From Cupriavidus sp. P-10 (GTDB lineage Bacteria > Pseudomonadota > Gammaproteobacteria > Burkholderiales > Burkholderiaceae), in NCBI RefSeq assembly GCF_003402535.2, contig NZ_AP025170.1, positions 1,426,001 to 1,490,000 on the forward strand: a stretch of DNA of 64,000 bases, given 5' to 3'. Shown here piece by piece: positions 1 to 10,266 of the stretch; within the stretch, counting starts at the first letter, position 1, and every line of letters starts with the position of its first letter. A program made the position numbers and the translations under genes. Under the pieces are notes generated by a model. That model ran no database searches. It was not told the origin of the DNA and saw only the letters and a program-made list of their open reading frames with translations.

Positions 1-2
1 TG

Positions 3-1391
3 GACAATGCCGAGGACCTGAAGAACTTCTTCAACGTGATCCAGCGCCTGAACCGCGAGGGCAAGCTGCTGGCCTACCACGACCGTTCGGACGGCGGTTT
101 CCTGGCCACGCTGGCCGAGATGGCCTTTGCCGGCCACTGTGGCGTGTCGCTCAACGTTGACATGCTGGCACTCGATCCGCAGCAGGAACAGGACTACGGC
201 GACGCCAAGAACTGGGCCCAGCAGATCGCCGAGCGCCGCAACGACCAGACCCTGCGCGCGCTGTTCTCGGAAGAGCTGGGAGCGGTGGTGCAGGTGCGCA
301 TGCAGGACCGCGACGCGGTATTCGCGGTGCTGCGCGAGGCCGGCCTGTCGGCATGCAGTCACGTGGTCGGCAAGCCCAACACCACCGACCAGGTCGAGAT
401 CTACCGCGATGCCAAGAAGGTGTTCGGTGCCTCGCGTACGGACCTGCAGCGCAACTGGAGCGAGGTCAGCTGGCGTATCGCGCGCCTGCGTGACAACCCG
501 GCCTGCGCGGACAGCGAATATGACCGCCTGCTGGACGCCGCCGATCCTGGCATCAGCCCGGTGCTGACGTTCGATCCGGCGGAGGACATCGCCGCGCCGT
601 TCATCGCTGCCGGCGCGCGTCCGCGCGTGGCGATCCTGCGGGAGCAGGGCGTCAACTCGCAGATCGAGATGGCGTACAGCATGGATCGTGCGGGGTTCGA
701 TACGCATGATGTGCATATGAGCGACCTGATTGCCGGTCGCGCCAACCTGGCGGATTTCAGCGGCTTTGTTGCCTGCGGCGGCTTCAGCTATGGTGACGTG
801 CTGGGCGCGGGCGAGGGCTGGGCCAAGACGATCCTGTTCAATGCGCAGATGGCTGAGCAGTTCGCGGCGTTCTTCAATCGCCAGGACACGTTTGCGCTGG
901 GCGTTTGCAACGGTTGCCAGATGATGAGCAACCTGGCGCCGATCATTCCGGGTGCGGGGGCCTGGCCGCAGTTCACGCGTAATCAGTCGGAGCAGTACGA
1001 GGCGCGCTACGTCACGGTGGAAGTGCAGTCGTCACCGTCGATCTTCTTTGCCGGGATGGAAGGCAGCCGCATTCCTATCGTGGTGGCACACGGGGAAGGG
1101 TTTGCTGACTTCTCGCAGCAAGGGAATGTCGGGGATGCCAGGGTGGCGCTGCGGTTTGTCGATAACTACGGCGCGCCGACGCAAACCTATCCGCTGAACC
1201 CCAATGGCTCGCCCGAAGGCATCACCTCGGTGACCACCGTCGACGGCCGCTTCACCGTGCTGATGCCGCACCCGGAGCGCGTGTTCCGTGCTGCGACGAT
1301 GAGCTGGGCGCCGGATGCGTGGAAGCAGGTTGGCGATGGTGGCAGCCCGTGGATGCGGATGTTCCGGAATGCGCGGAAGTGGGTGGGGTAA
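3..1391 (+). CDS. purL: Phosphoribosylformylglycinamidine synthase, C-terminal part (5' end outside window)
   Basis: Makes formylglycinamidine ribonucleotide from FGAR, glutamine and ATP, the fourth step of de novo purine synthesis, in the cytoplasm. The visible 462 codons cover the end of the synthetase domain and the whole C-terminal class I glutamine amidotransferase domain, which starts near base 620 ([13 protein letters not shown]). The amidotransferase nucleophile is the first Cys of GVCNGCQMM (about base 905), and the His-Glu pair lies in MPHPERVFR near base 1265. This is the large, single-chain proteobacterial PurL; the reading frame is open to the window edge, so the start is missing. 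No gene follows in the same direction for about 5.6 kb. Confidence 0.97.
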   Translation, partial: DNAEDLKNFFNVIQRLNREGKLLAYHDRSDGGFLATLAEMAFAGHCGVSLNVDMLALDPQQEQDYGDAKNWAQQIAERRNDQTLRALFSEELGAVVQVRMQDRDAVFAVLREAGLSACSHVVGKPNTTDQVEIYRDAKKVFGASRTDLQRNWSEVSWRIARLRDNPACADSEYDRLLDAADPGISPVLTFDPAEDIAAPFIAAGARPRVAILREQGVNSQIEMAYSMDRAGFDTHDVHMSDLIAGRANLADFSGFVACGGFSYGDVLGAGEGWAKTILFNAQMAEQFAAFFNRQDTFALGVCNGCQMMSNLAPIIPGAGAWPQFTRNQSEQYEARYVTVEVQSSPSIFFAGMEGSRIPIVVAHGEGFADFSQQGNVGDARVALRFVDNYGAPTQTYPLNPNGSPEGITSVTTVDGRFTVLMPHPERVFRAATMSWAPDAWKQVGDGGSPWMRMFRNARKWVG

Positions 1392-1436
1392 GACTTTGGA
1401 TTGGGGGGAAAGCCCCTGTCCTTCGCTTAGAGACCT

Positions 1437-2250
1437 CGTTGTTGGTGACATGCTGGCGGCCGTTGACGCGTTGGTGTCGCTGCTGGTGACATGCTGTCGG
1501 CCGTTTAACCGCCTGGTTCCGCCCTCCTGGGCGGGTCACTTTTTGGCCGAGCGCCAAAAAGTAACCAAAAAGCGCGTCGCCTGAGCGGCTGGCTATCAAT
1601 TTGGCGGTGTGGGTGGTTCGGGCGGTGGTGATTTCCGTTTGGCTTGAGTGCCCGTTCGAACCTGCTAACGCCAGGTGATTCAGGGCCTGTGCCTGGCGTT
1701 AACCGGTTATTGAACGATCCCCATGCCGGGCGTAGGCCGCCTGCTGCATGCCATATTGGTGGGGGCGCCTTCGGCTGCGCTGCGCGCGGGTCCTGACGTG
1801 GCAGCGCGGCCGATCTCTCTCTGGCCATTGCCGTCGCCGCCTAGCGAGCGAAGCGATGCGTTCGTGCCAGGGCACCTCATCCGCGAGACTGAGCCGCGCG
1901 CAGCGCAGCCGTAGGCGATGATGCGATACCGCAGGCAGCAGGCGGCCTACACCCGTCCTGGGGATTGTTCAAAAGTGGGTATTCGCCAGGCACCGACATT
2001 CACTCACCTGGCGTAGCAGGCTGGCACCGCGACCACGTCTCACGGAGACCAATAACGCCCATACATCAAGAAGCGCCAAATTGGCTCAGCCAGCCGCAGG
2101 CGACGCGTTTTTTGGTTACTTTTTGGCGCTCGGCCAAAAAGTGACCCGCCCAAGAGGGCGGAACCAGGCGGTTCAACGGCCGACAGCATGTCATCAACAG
2201 CGACATCGGGCGCTTAAACGGCCGACAGCATGTCACCAACGGCGAGGGCC
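1437..2250. repeat. Large imperfect inverted repeat (about 0.8 kb) filling the purL-downstream gap
   Basis: The left part (about 1437-1770) is repeated as its reverse complement in the right part (about 1935-2250). Both arms carry the block TGACATGCTGTCGGCCGTT, twice per arm with some variation, then GGTTCCGCCCTC and GGGCGGGTCACTTTTTGGCC, with a few mismatches. Closer to the centre, a second matching block reads TAGGCCGCCTGC on the left and GCAGGCGGCCTA on the right. The roughly 160-base centre is not clearly paired. No convincing protein or transposase is encoded. It may be a non-autonomous mobile element or a family of intergenic repeat; its outer half could also act as a bidirectional terminator. 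The rest of the gap from 1392 to 2275 shows nothing else recognisable. Confidence 0.75.
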
Positions 2251-2275
2251 GTCGAGAATCTACGACAGAGCCGAC

Positions 2276-2575
2276 TCACCCCAAAACCGCCCCCATCAAC
2301 CTAGAACTCCACGACGCATACGCATAAGTCAACATCCGCCCCGCCTCAAAGCCGGGTGTAGGCCTGATCTCACCCCGAGCCTCCTTGTACGCCACCACGG
2401 CGTGCAGGATCTTCTCGGGCGCATAACGGTCACGCAGGGGAAGGTAGGAGTGGAGCTGGCGCCAGCCAGGGGCGGCGCCGTCCAAAGATGCCCAGGCCAA
2501 AGCGCAATAGCACATGCCCCGGGACGTGAGATGCCAAAGTTGCCAGTAGGGGGCGGTCGTCTCCACACGCTGCAT
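2276..2575 (-). CDS. Small hypothetical protein (99 aa)
   Basis: Family not recognised. The product is 99 aa, rich in Trp, Tyr and Ala, with no clear signal peptide, membrane segment or metal motif. Support for a real gene is a purine-rich AAGGGTG eight bases before the ATG and its position 40 bases after the parvulin gene in the same direction, so it could be the last gene of that transcript. The frame ends just inside the edge of the large inverted repeat region. It could also be a chance open frame in high-G+C DNA. Confidence 0.5.
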   Translation of the reverse strand: MQRVETTAPYWQLWHLTSRGMCYCALAWASLDGAAPGWRQLHSYLPLRDRYAPEKILHAVVAYKEARGEIRPTPGFEAGRMLTYAYASWSSRLMGAVLG

Positions 2576-2615
2576 CGTTCACCCTTGCAGAACCGGAGGC
2601 ACGACCGGTCCGTGA

Positions 2616-3410
2616 TTACTGGATTTTCGCCTTGTCCTTCAGCGACTTCATCATGGCCTGGAACTGCTCGCGCTGCCAGTTCTGGTCGCCCATCATCATC
2701 TGCATCAGCTGCGGCTTGACCTCTTCGAAGGACGGGATCTTGGCGTCGCGCACGTCCACCAGTTCGATGATGTGCCAGCCAAACTGCGTCTTGACCGGCG
2801 TATCGGTCATCTGGCCCTTCTTCAGGCCGGTCATGGCGGCCGAGAACTCCGGCACGTAGCTGCTGCTGTTGGCCCAGTCCAGGTCGCCGCCATTGGCTGC
2901 CGAGCCCGGGTCCTTGGACGCGGCCTTGGCCTGGTCCTCGAACTTGGCGCCGCCCTTGATCTTGGCGATGATGGCCTTGGCGTCCGCTTCCTTCTCTACC
3001 AGGATATGGCGGGCATGGTATTCCTTGCCATTGCCGAACTGCGACTTGATCTTGTCGTACTGCTTGCGCAGCTCGGCGTCGCTGGCGCCGTGGGTCTTGA
3101 CATAGTCCTCGAACACCGCGCCGGCCAGCACGTTCAAACGTGCCTGCTCCAGTTGCTCCTGCACGTCGTCGCGCTGGGTCAGGCCGCGCTTGTTGGCTTC
3201 CTGCGCGAGCAGTTCGCGGTCGATCAGCATGTCGCGGCCACGCTTGCGCAGCTCCGGGTTGTCGGGCTGGCCGGTGCCGGCGATCAACTTGTCCAGCTTT
3301 GCCGACGGAATGGCCTTGCCATTCACGACGGCGGCATTCTGGGCGATGGCCGGCAGGCTGCCGGCTGCAAGCACAGCCGCCAGGCTGAACGAGAGGACTG
3401 TGGTCTTCAT
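2616..3410 (-). CDS. Periplasmic parvulin-type peptidyl-prolyl cis-trans isomerase
   Basis: Secreted rotamase that helps fold exported proteins in the periplasm. The 264-aa product opens with a signal peptide (MKTTVLSFSLAAVLAAG, cleavage near AIAQ-NAA at about residue 23), then an alpha-helical SurA-like N-terminal region, and a PpiC/rotamase domain at about residues 130-222 with the family signatures ARHILV, FEDQAKAASKDPGSA and GGDLDW, and GWHIIEL. It sits 4 bases after bolA and is the penultimate gene of a leftward msrB-yciB-bolA-ppiC run. This arrangement is common in Burkholderiales. PpiC and PrsA-like names are both used for such proteins. Confidence 0.93.
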   Translation of the reverse strand: MKTTVLSFSLAAVLAAGSLPAIAQNAAVVNGKAIPSAKLDKLIAGTGQPDNPELRKRGRDMLIDRELLAQEANKRGLTQRDDVQEQLEQARLNVLAGAVFEDYVKTHGASDAELRKQYDKIKSQFGNGKEYHARHILVEKEADAKAIIAKIKGGAKFEDQAKAASKDPGSAANGGDLDWANSSSYVPEFSAAMTGLKKGQMTDTPVKTQFGWHIIELVDVRDAKIPSFEEVKPQLMQMMMGDQNWQREQFQAMMKSLKDKAKIQ

Positions 3411-3414
3411 GGAA

Positions 3415-3729
3415 TCAGGTCTGAGAGTTGCTGGAAGAAGCGCGCGCTTGGGCGCGCGATTGGTACTCTTGGTCGGTGTACGCAGTCACGGCCAAGGCGT
3501 GGATCTGCGCGGGGAACAGACTGCGCAGCGCATCATACACCATGCGGTGTCGCGCAACCCGGCTGTGACCTGCAAAGCGCTCGCTGACGATTGTCACGTC
3601 GTAATGTCCGCCGCCGGATGCGGCACCGGCGTGTCCGGCGTGCAATGCGCTGTCGTCGCGCACGGCGAGGTGGCTGGGGGCGAGCGCTTCACGCAGCATC
3701 GCCTCGATCGTGGCGGGATTGGCTGCCAT
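3415..3729 (-). CDS. bolA: BolA family protein
   Basis: Small stress-linked protein of the BolA/IbaG family, which partners monothiol glutaredoxins in handling Fe-S clusters. The product is 104 aa and carries the family core GGHYDVTIVSERFAGHSRVARHR in pieces (GGHYDV; FAGHSRVARHR), with the conserved His of the FxGxxxxxRHR motif. I chose the ATG at 3729 (MAANPATIEAM) because AAGGA lies eight bases upstream; an ATG ten codons earlier has no such signal. It lies between yciB and the parvulin gene, with 45- and 4-base gaps, so it is probably co-transcribed. The C-terminus is a low-complexity Ser/Ala tail. Confidence 0.9.
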   Translation of the reverse strand: MAANPATIEAMLREALAPSHLAVRDDSALHAGHAGAASGGGHYDVTIVSERFAGHSRVARHRMVYDALRSLFPAQIHALAVTAYTDQEYQSRAQARASSSNSQT

Positions 3730-3774
3730 CGTTGGATTCCTTTTGGGGAAGTGGGGCAAGACGGCCGGAACGCG

Positions 3775-4314
3775 TCAGTCCTGGCTGTTCTCAGGCATGT
3801 GGCGCGACAGCCAGACGCTCTGCGCGACGATGAACACCAGCATCAGCCCCATACTGCCGAACAGCTTGAAATTGACCCAGACGTCGGTGGAGAACTGGTA
3901 GGCCACGTAGAGGTTCAGCACGCCCATGGCCGAGAAGAAGGCGGCCCAGGCGGCATTCAGGCGCGTCCAGACCGGATCGGGCAGGCTGACCTGTTTTTCC
4001 ATCATGGCGCGGATCAGGTTCTTGCGCCAGATGGTCACCGAGCCCATCAGCGCCGCGGCGAACATCCAGTAGAGCACGGTCGGCTTCCACTTGATGAAGG
4101 TCTCGTTGTGCAGCACCAGCGTGGCGCCGCCGAACACCCCGATGATCAGCAGGCTGACCCATTGCATCGGCTCGACCTTGCGGTGGCGGAACCAGACCCA
4201 GCCGATCTGCACCACCGTGGCGGCAATGGCCACGGCGGTGGCGGTGTAGATGTCGGCCAGCTTGAAGGCGGCGAAGAACAGGATGACCGGAAACAGGTCG
4301 AACAGGAATTTCAT
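3775..4314 (-). CDS. yciB: Inner-membrane protein YciB (septation protein A / IspZ family)
   Basis: Integral inner-membrane protein linked to septation and cell-envelope integrity; its biochemical role is not settled. The 179-aa product has the family start [18 protein letters not shown], the conserved WxNFKLFG pattern near the end ([12 protein letters not shown]) and about five membrane segments. Length is normal for the family. It lies 38 bases after msrB and 45 bases before bolA in the same direction, as in many beta-proteobacteria. The start has only a weak ribosome-binding site, but the N-terminus matches the family exactly. Confidence 0.93.
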   Translation of the reverse strand: MKFLFDLFPVILFFAAFKLADIYTATAVAIAATVVQIGWVWFRHRKVEPMQWVSLLIIGVFGGATLVLHNETFIKWKPTVLYWMFAAALMGSVTIWRKNLIRAMMEKQVSLPDPVWTRLNAAWAAFFSAMGVLNLYVAYQFSTDVWVNFKLFGSMGLMLVFIVAQSVWLSRHMPENSQD

Positions 4315-4352
4315 GCGGCACCAGGTTGTTGCCGGCGTCCTTGCCGGGGCAT

Positions 4353-4817
4353 TCAGCGCGGCGGGTCGCGCCGTGGATCGTTGCCGCTGCCGGCGCCGTG
4401 GGCATCATCCGCCTCACGCTGCGCCGGGTCGCGATCGTCGAATTTTAGCGCAGCCGAGTTGATGCAATAGCGCAGGCCGGTCGGCGCCGGGCCGTCCTCG
4501 AAGACATGGCCCAGGTGGCTGCCGCATTCCTTGCAGCGGACTTCCACCCGCACCATGCCGTGCGTGTGGTCGGCATGCTCGGCAATGACCTCGCCGTTGA
4601 TCGGGCGGAAGTAGCTGGGCCAACCGCAGCCGGCGTCGAACTTGGTGGCGGACTCGAACAGCGGCGTGCCACAGCCTACGCAATTGTATATGCCGCGATC
4701 CCAGTGGTCCCAGTAGCGGCCGGTGAACGGCCGCTCGGTGGCGGCCTCGCGCGCCACGCGGTATTCGATGTCGGAGAGCTGTTCACGCCACTCGGCGTCG
4801 GTCTTGGTGGTGGTCAT
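4353..4817 (-). CDS. msrB: Peptide-methionine (R)-S-oxide reductase
   Basis: Repairs the R epimer of methionine sulfoxide in proteins. The product (154 aa) has the two zinc-binding pairs CVGC and CKEC, the substrate-pocket block GCGWPSYF and the catalytic cysteine in [11 protein letters not shown]. Two in-frame ATGs exist at 4823 and 4817; I prefer 4817 because GAGGA is then seven bases upstream rather than one. It appears to head the leftward msrB-yciB-bolA-ppiC operon. The C-terminal tail after DRDPAQRE is acidic and disordered. Confidence 0.95.
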   Translation of the reverse strand: MTTTKTDAEWREQLSDIEYRVAREAATERPFTGRYWDHWDRGIYNCVGCGTPLFESATKFDAGCGWPSYFRPINGEVIAEHADHTHGMVRVEVRCKECGSHLGHVFEDGPAPTGLRYCINSAALKFDDRDPAQREADDAHGAGSGNDPRRDPPR

Positions 4818-4938
4818 TGTCATTTCCTCACGGTCTTGGCCGGGGTCATGGCCCCGGAACCTTCGTTGGTCGGCGCACTGGCGCGAACCTTACACCGTCC
4901 GGCGCCGGCGTGCCGGCTTCGTCTCATCCGCAATCGCA

Positions 4939-6522
4939 TCATGACGAACAGCTGACTTCCAGCCCGGAGGCCCAGTCGGGCGGCAGCGCGGCGTAGTGCT
5001 CGGCCTCGGGCTGCTCGTCGAAGGGGCGCGACAGCACCGCCAGCAGTCGCTCGGTTTCGCTGAAGTCCTTTGCGCGCGCCTGCCGGATCGCGGTCTCGGC
5101 AAGATGGTTGCGCAGCACGTATTTGGGGTTAGCCGCCAGCATTTCCAGTTCTCGCGCGGCATCGTCCGATTGCTCCGCACGCAGGCGCGCGCGGTAGTCG
5201 GCGGCCCAGGCGTCGAAGGCGGCGCGGTCCAGGAACAGGTCGCGCACCGGTGCATCGCGCGAGGCATCCTGCGACGAGATGCCGCACAACTTTCGCCAGA
5301 ACAGCGTGTAGTCCACGCGCTGCCCGTGCAGCAGCTGGAACAGGCTGGTCAGCAGGGGCTCGTCAGCCTTGTCGTCGCCACCCGCGGGCGGGCGCAGGCC
5401 CAGCTTGGCGCGGTAGTGGCGGAAGAAGGCGGCAGCATAGCGGTCGCGGAACGGGTCGAGCGCGGCGCGCGCGGCCTCGACGGCGGCGTCGCGGGAGCCT
5501 TCCTTGTTGTCGTCCTCAGCCGGCAGCCACAGCGGCAGCAGCGCCTGCGCCAGGCAGTGCAGGTTCCAGAACGCTACTTGCGGCTGCTGGCTGTAGGCGT
5601 AGCGGCCCTGCGTATCGGAGTGGTTGCAGATATGGTTGGCGTCGAACGCATCGAGGAAGCCGAACGGGCCGTAGTCGATGGTCAGGCCCAGGATCGACAT
5701 ATTGTCGGTGTTCATCACGCCGTGGCAGAAGCCGATGGCCTGCCAGTGCGCGACCAGTTCGGCGGTGCGCAGAGAGACTTCGCGCAGCAGCGCCTGGTAA
5801 GGCTGTGCATCGTCGCGGCAGGCCGGCATGAAGTTGTCGATGACAAAGTCCGCGAGCTGGCGCAGCGACGCTACGTCGTCATGCGCGGCGAAATGCTCGA
5901 AATGCCCGAAGCGGATAAAGGTCGGCGCCAAGCGCGTGACTACCGCCGCGGTCTCGATGGTTTCGCGCCGCACCGGGGCGTCCGAGCCGATGATGCTGAG
6001 TGCGCGCGTGGTCGGCACGCCGAGGGCGGCCATGGCTTCCGAGCACAGGTACTCGCGGATCGAAGAGCGCAGCACCGCGCGGCCATCGGCCATGCGCGAG
6101 TAGGGCGTCAACCCGGCGCCCTTGAGCTGGATTTCCCACGGACCCGTAAGGGTGTCGGCCTGTGCCAGCCGGATCGCGCGGCCGTCGCCGAGCTGCCCGG
6201 CCCAGATGCCGAACTGGTGTCCGGAATAGACCGTGGCAATGGGGTCGGCCCAGTCCGGTATCTGGTTGCCGACAAAGGTCTCGACAAAGCCCGGGTCGGC
6301 ACCGATGCCGGCATCCCAGCCGAGCAGCTCCGCGGCGGCCGGCGCCACGCCGACCAGGTAGGGCGAAGGCAGTGGCGTCGGCTGCAGGCGCGTGAAGAAT
6401 TTCTCGCCGAGCACGGAGAAGCCGGGCGTGGTGCCGAACGGTACGGCGAATGGTGCGGCGGGCGGCGTGGCGCCGTTGAGATCGGAGTCGTGCAAGGCGT
6501 TGGGCTGGGGCGTGTCTGGCAT
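4939..6522 (-). CDS. selO: Protein adenylyltransferase SelO (YdiU/UPF0061 family)
   Basis: Pseudokinase-fold enzyme that transfers AMP from ATP to Ser/Thr/Tyr of protein targets and is linked to redox stress in E. coli. About 527 aa. Visible family motifs are [11 protein letters not shown] (nucleotide loop), [14 protein letters not shown] (nucleotide-binding Lys), [19 protein letters not shown] (metal-binding Asn and Asp) and a C-terminal SCSS, where some eukaryotic members have selenocysteine. The start is uncertain: the ATG at 6522 (MPDTPQPN) fits the family length, but ATGs at 6543 and 6648 are in frame and none has a strong ribosome-binding site. The gene is 115 bases from msrB and may be a separate unit. 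Confidence 0.93.
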   Translation of the reverse strand: MPDTPQPNALHDSDLNGATPPAAPFAVPFGTTPGFSVLGEKFFTRLQPTPLPSPYLVGVAPAAAELLGWDAGIGADPGFVETFVGNQIPDWADPIATVYSGHQFGIWAGQLGDGRAIRLAQADTLTGPWEIQLKGAGLTPYSRMADGRAVLRSSIREYLCSEAMAALGVPTTRALSIIGSDAPVRRETIETAAVVTRLAPTFIRFGHFEHFAAHDDVASLRQLADFVIDNFMPACRDDAQPYQALLREVSLRTAELVAHWQAIGFCHGVMNTDNMSILGLTIDYGPFGFLDAFDANHICNHSDTQGRYAYSQQPQVAFWNLHCLAQALLPLWLPAEDDNKEGSRDAAVEAARAALDPFRDRYAAAFFRHYRAKLGLRPPAGGDDKADEPLLTSLFQLLHGQRVDYTLFWRKLCGISSQDASRDAPVRDLFLDRAAFDAWAADYRARLRAEQSDDAARELEMLAANPKYVLRNHLAETAIRQARAKDFSETERLLAVLSRPFDEQPEAEHYAALPPDWASGLEVSCSS

Positions 6523-6816
6523 CGCGAAAGGGGCGCGCGGCATGCGCAATCCGCGGGTCCGGCCGCGGCGCGCAGGGCCGCTTCCGGGGCGATGCAGCGC
6601 CGCATGACGAGGGCACGGGAATGCGTAGATGGCTAGGGAAAACGACATGTTGAGGTGCAACATGCCACGCAGTATTGTACGTCCTCAACGGCTCACATCT
6701 GGTGAGACGGCCATGCACCGCACGGTTATTTCCCTCCTTCAGTGCGCACATGAATCCGGTGCATGGACTTCGCAGAATTGCGGCCCCGATGACCACGGCT
6801 TGAGTACGGCTTCACA

Positions 6817-6871
6817 CCACGGCTTCACCACGGCTTCACCACGGCTTCACCACGGCTTCACCACGGCTTCA
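6817..6871. repeat. Tandem repeat: five exact copies of an 11-bp unit
   Basis: The unit CCACGGCTTCA occurs five times without change, flanked by degenerate copies on both sides (about 6792-6890). It lies in the 488-base gene-free gap between the divergent selO and acyl-CoA synthetase genes, about 85 bases upstream of the putative operator. Eleven bases is close to one helical turn. No protein is supported here. The remainder of the gap holds only the regulatory site at 6954. Confidence 0.9.
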
Positions 6872-6953
6872 CCTCACGGCTTAACCACAGCAGTACGGCA
6901 GTGCACAACAGACTCACCGTGACGCTGTTCCGAGGCGCGCGGACAACCGCCTA

Positions 6954-6975
6954 AAAATAGTACGGTTGTTCGTTT
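6954..6975 (-). promoter_or_regulatory. Putative TetR-type operator upstream of the acyl-CoA synthetase (site A)
   Basis: Read on the minus strand the site is GAACAACCGT followed by ACTATTTT. It matches two further sites in the window: site B at 16977-16999 and site C at 31637-31659. All three precede lipid-metabolism genes. It is bounded by CTAAAAA and TTTTTAG arms (6951-6957 and 6973-6979) and begins 36 bases before the start codon, where a repressor could block RNA polymerase. No regulator gene lies nearby. Confidence 0.55.
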
Positions 6976-7010
6976 TTAGACGGAAAACAAAGACTTCAGG
7001 AGGCAGTTCC

Positions 7011-8636
7011 ATGGCATTGATGGGTCAAATGATGAGCGCGCCGCTGCTCATTTCTTCCATCATCAAGCACGCCGCCCGTTATTACGGGGCAACGGAAATC
7101 GTTTCGCGCCGCACCGAGGGCGACCTGCATCGCTACACCTACCGCGATTGCGAACTGCGCGCCCGCAAGCTGGCGCAGGCGCTTGGCGCGCTGGGCGTGC
7201 AGCAGGGCGAGCGCGTCGGCACGCTGGCCTGGAACGGCTACCGCCACCTGGAAATCTACTACGGCGTGTCCGGCATGGGCGCCGTGTGCCACACCATCAA
7301 TCCGCGCCTGTTCCCCGAGCAGATCGCCTATATCGTCAACCACGCCGAAGACGGCTATATCTTCTTTGACCTGACCTTCCTGCCGCTGGTGGAAGGTGTC
7401 GCGCCGCATTGCCCCAACGTGAAGGGCTGGGTCGCGATGACTGACCGCGCCCACATGCCGGCCGACTCCAAGGTGCCGCTGCTGTGCTACGAGGAACTGG
7501 TCGAGGGGCAGGACGGCAGCTACGAATGGCCGCAGTTCGACGAGAACCTCGCGTCGAGCCTGTGCTACACCTCGGGCACCACCGGCAATCCGAAGGGCGC
7601 GCTGTATTCGCATCGCTCCACCGTGTTGCATTCATACGCCTCGGCGCTGCCCGATGCGCTCGGCTGCTCCGCGCGCGACGTGATCCTGCCCGTGGTGCCG
7701 ATGTTCCACGTCAATGCCTGGGGCCTGCCGTACTCGGTGCCGCTGGTCGGCGCCAAGCTGGTGTTCCCGGGCGCCAAGCTGGATGGCGCTTCGCTCTATG
7801 AACTGTTCGAGCAGGAGAAGGTGACCTTCTCCGCCGGCGTGCCGACGGTCTGGCTTGGCCTGCTGCAATACGTGCAGTCGAACAACCTGAAGTTCTCCAC
7901 CTTCCGCCGCACCGTGATCGGCGGCTCGGCCGCGCCGCCGGCGATGATCCGCGCGCTCGAGGCGATGGACGTGGAAGTCATCCACGCCTGGGGCATGACC
8001 GAGATGTCGCCGCTGGGCACCTCGTGCAAGCTGCTGGCCAAGCACGAGGAACTGTCCGATGCCGACCGCCACCAGATCCTGGAGAAGCAGGGCCGCGTGA
8101 TCTACGGCGTCGACATGAAGATCGTCGACGGCGAAGGCAAGGAGCTGCCATGGGACGGCAAGGCCTTCGGCGACCTGATGGTGCGCGGGCCGTGGATCAT
8201 CGGCCAGTACTACCGCAACGACAGCAATCCGCTGGTCGACGGCTGGTTCCCGACCGGTGATGTTGCCACCATCGATGAAGACGGCTTCATGCAGATCACG
8301 GACCGCAGCAAGGACGTGATCAAGTCCGGCGGCGAGTGGATTTCGTCGATCGACATCGAGAACGTCGCCGCCGCGCACCCCGCGGTGCACATGGCGGCCT
8401 GCATCTCGGCCTACCACCCCAAGTGGGACGAGCGCCCGCTGCTGGTGGTGGTGAAGAAGCCCGGCGCCGAGATCACGCGCGAGGAACTGCTGCAGTTCTT
8501 CGAGGGCAAGGTTGCCAAGTGGTGGATCCCGGACGATGTGGCGTTCGTCACGGAGATTCCGCTGACGGCCACCGGCAAGATGCAGAAGCTCAAGCTGCGC
8601 CAACAGTTCAAGGACTACAAGCTGCCGGCCGCCTGA
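7011..8636 (+). CDS. Acyl-CoA synthetase (AMP-forming, fatty-acid/DmdB-like)
   Basis: Activates a carboxylic acid with ATP and CoA to the acyl-CoA. The 541-aa product has the ANL-superfamily P-loop [11 protein letters not shown] (about residue 187), the GMTEMSPLG adenylate-binding block, GWFPTGD, and the C-terminal catalytic Lys in TATGKMQK. Overall it resembles medium/long-chain fatty acyl-CoA ligases and the 3-methylmercaptopropionyl-CoA ligase (DmdB) group; the true substrate cannot be read from sequence. The ATG at 7011 has AGGAGG eight bases upstream. A branched-chain-type ABC transporter follows in the same direction, so substrate uptake and activation may be coupled. A likely TetR-type operator lies before it. 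Confidence 0.92.
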   Translation: MALMGQMMSAPLLISSIIKHAARYYGATEIVSRRTEGDLHRYTYRDCELRARKLAQALGALGVQQGERVGTLAWNGYRHLEIYYGVSGMGAVCHTINPRLFPEQIAYIVNHAEDGYIFFDLTFLPLVEGVAPHCPNVKGWVAMTDRAHMPADSKVPLLCYEELVEGQDGSYEWPQFDENLASSLCYTSGTTGNPKGALYSHRSTVLHSYASALPDALGCSARDVILPVVPMFHVNAWGLPYSVPLVGAKLVFPGAKLDGASLYELFEQEKVTFSAGVPTVWLGLLQYVQSNNLKFSTFRRTVIGGSAAPPAMIRALEAMDVEVIHAWGMTEMSPLGTSCKLLAKHEELSDADRHQILEKQGRVIYGVDMKIVDGEGKELPWDGKAFGDLMVRGPWIIGQYYRNDSNPLVDGWFPTGDVATIDEDGFMQITDRSKDVIKSGGEWISSIDIENVAAAHPAVHMAACISAYHPKWDERPLLVVVKKPGAEITREELLQFFEGKVAKWWIPDDVAFVTEIPLTATGKMQKLKLRQQFKDYKLPAA

Positions 8637-8785
8637 GGCCGGCAGGGCAGCATCCGGTACGCCATGCCTGCTTGCGGCACGGCGTTGCCGGGGCCGTCGC
8701 GCGGCGCACAGGGGGGCGCCACGCGGCCGGCCGCAATCCACGACAAGCCATCGACAAGCCAACGACAAGAGTGAAGGAGACAGGT

Positions 8786-10036
8786 ATGACCAAGATGCGT
8801 CCGCTGGTGGCCAGCGTGGCCGTGTTCGCCGCAATGGGTTCTGCGCTGGTTTCGGGGTCGGCACTCGCGGATACGGTGAAGATTGCCTTCATCGATCCGC
8901 TTTCGGGGCTGATGGCCCCCGTTGGACAGAACCAGCTCAAGAGCTGGCAGTACGTGGCCGACGTCGCCAACCAGAAGGGCTGGGCCGGTGCGCACAAGTT
9001 CGAGGTGGTGGGCTTCGACAACAAGCTCTCGCCGCAGGAAAGCCTGACCATCCTGAAGCAGGCGATCGACCAGAACATCCGCTATATCGTGCAGGGCAAC
9101 GGCTCGTCTGTGGGGCTGGCGCTGCAGGACGCGGTGGCCAAGCACAACGAGCGCAATCCCGGCAAGGAAATCGTCTACCTGAACTATGCCGCGGTGGATC
9201 CGGACATGACCAATGCCAAGTGCAACTACTGGCATTTCCGGCTCGATGCCAACTCGGACATGAAGATGGAGGCGCTGACCACCTTCCTGGCTAAGGATCC
9301 CAACGTCAAGAAGGTCTACCTGATCAACCAGAACTACTCGTTCGGGCACCAGGTGGCCAAGGCCGCCAAGGATTACCTGAAGCGCAAGCGCCCGGATATC
9401 CAGATCGTGGGTGAAGACCTGCACCCGCTGGCCCAAGTGAAGGACTTTGCGCCGTATGCGGCCAAGATCAAGGCGTCGGGCGCCGATACCGTGATCACCG
9501 GCAACTGGGGCAGCGACCTGGCGCTGCTGATCAAGGCGGGCAAGGACGCCGGCCTGACCACCAACTACTACACCTACTACGCCGGCACCACCGGCGTGCC
9601 GACCGCCATGGGCGCGGCCGGTGCCGAGCACGTCAAGTACGTGGGCTACTACAACCCCAACAACAAGGGGTTCAAGGGGGCAGATGTCATCGAAGGCTTC
9701 AAGAAGAAGTACAACGATGACTTCTACGTGATGGCGTCCTATACCGGCATCGCCATGCTGTCCAAGGCGTTCAAGGAAGCCAATTCGACCGACCCGGTCA
9801 AGGTGGCCAAGGCGCTCGAAGGCATCAGGGTCGAAAGCATGAACGGCACGGTCGAGATGCGCAACACCGACCACCAGGCCCAGCAGCCGCTGGTGGTGGC
9901 CACCTGGACCAAGATCGACGGCAAGGACATCAAGTACGACCAGGAGAACACCGGGTACGGCTGGAAGACCAATGCGCAGATGGACCAGTACGTGTCCGCG
10001 CAGCCGACGTCCTGCCAGATGAAGCGGCCGGGCTGA
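8786..10036 (+). CDS. ABC transporter substrate-binding protein, LivK/HAAT type
   Basis: Periplasmic binding protein of the branched-chain-amino-acid (HAAT) transporter family. It is 416 aa with a signal peptide ending near GSALA-DTVK (about residue 30), followed by the periplasmic-binding-protein type I fold (IAFIDPLSGLMAPVGQNQLK). The start at 8786 is supported by GAAGGAGA. It begins 149 bases after the acyl-CoA synthetase gene and is followed, after a 230-base gap, by the permease and ATPase genes. Family members carry Leu/Ile/Val, amides, urea or aromatic and fatty acids. The synthetase next door makes a carboxylic acid plausible here, but that is inference. Confidence 0.92.
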   Translation: MTKMRPLVASVAVFAAMGSALVSGSALADTVKIAFIDPLSGLMAPVGQNQLKSWQYVADVANQKGWAGAHKFEVVGFDNKLSPQESLTILKQAIDQNIRYIVQGNGSSVGLALQDAVAKHNERNPGKEIVYLNYAAVDPDMTNAKCNYWHFRLDANSDMKMEALTTFLAKDPNVKKVYLINQNYSFGHQVAKAAKDYLKRKRPDIQIVGEDLHPLAQVKDFAPYAAKIKASGADTVITGNWGSDLALLIKAGKDAGLTTNYYTYYAGTTGVPTAMGAAGAEHVKYVGYYNPNNKGFKGADVIEGFKKKYNDDFYVMASYTGIAMLSKAFKEANSTDPVKVAKALEGIRVESMNGTVEMRNTDHQAQQPLVVATWTKIDGKDIKYDQENTGYGWKTNAQMDQYVSAQPTSCQMKRPG

Positions 10037-10266
10037 TCCTGTCAGTTCTCGGGCCGGCCACGATGACGCGCCGCGCGAAACAGCGTGACAAGCGTGATAA
10101 AGCGTGACAGCGTGGCCGCCCGATCCTGCATACTTTCGGTCTTTCTGGATCGATAGCGGTAGCGTCCGGGGCGCCATGCGCCCTACGGAGGGGGACGCTC
10201 ACCCCAATCCAACCGGACGGATGCCAACGCACCCCACTGCGGCGGCACCAGCTTGAAGGACACGCT

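Noticed and set aside
2081..2719. Plus-strand open frame across the inverted repeat
   Set aside because: It consists of repeat sequence and then runs antisense to the hypothetical and parvulin genes.
6817..6871. CRISPR array
   Set aside because: Units are 11 bases, directly adjacent with no spacers, and no cas genes are present.
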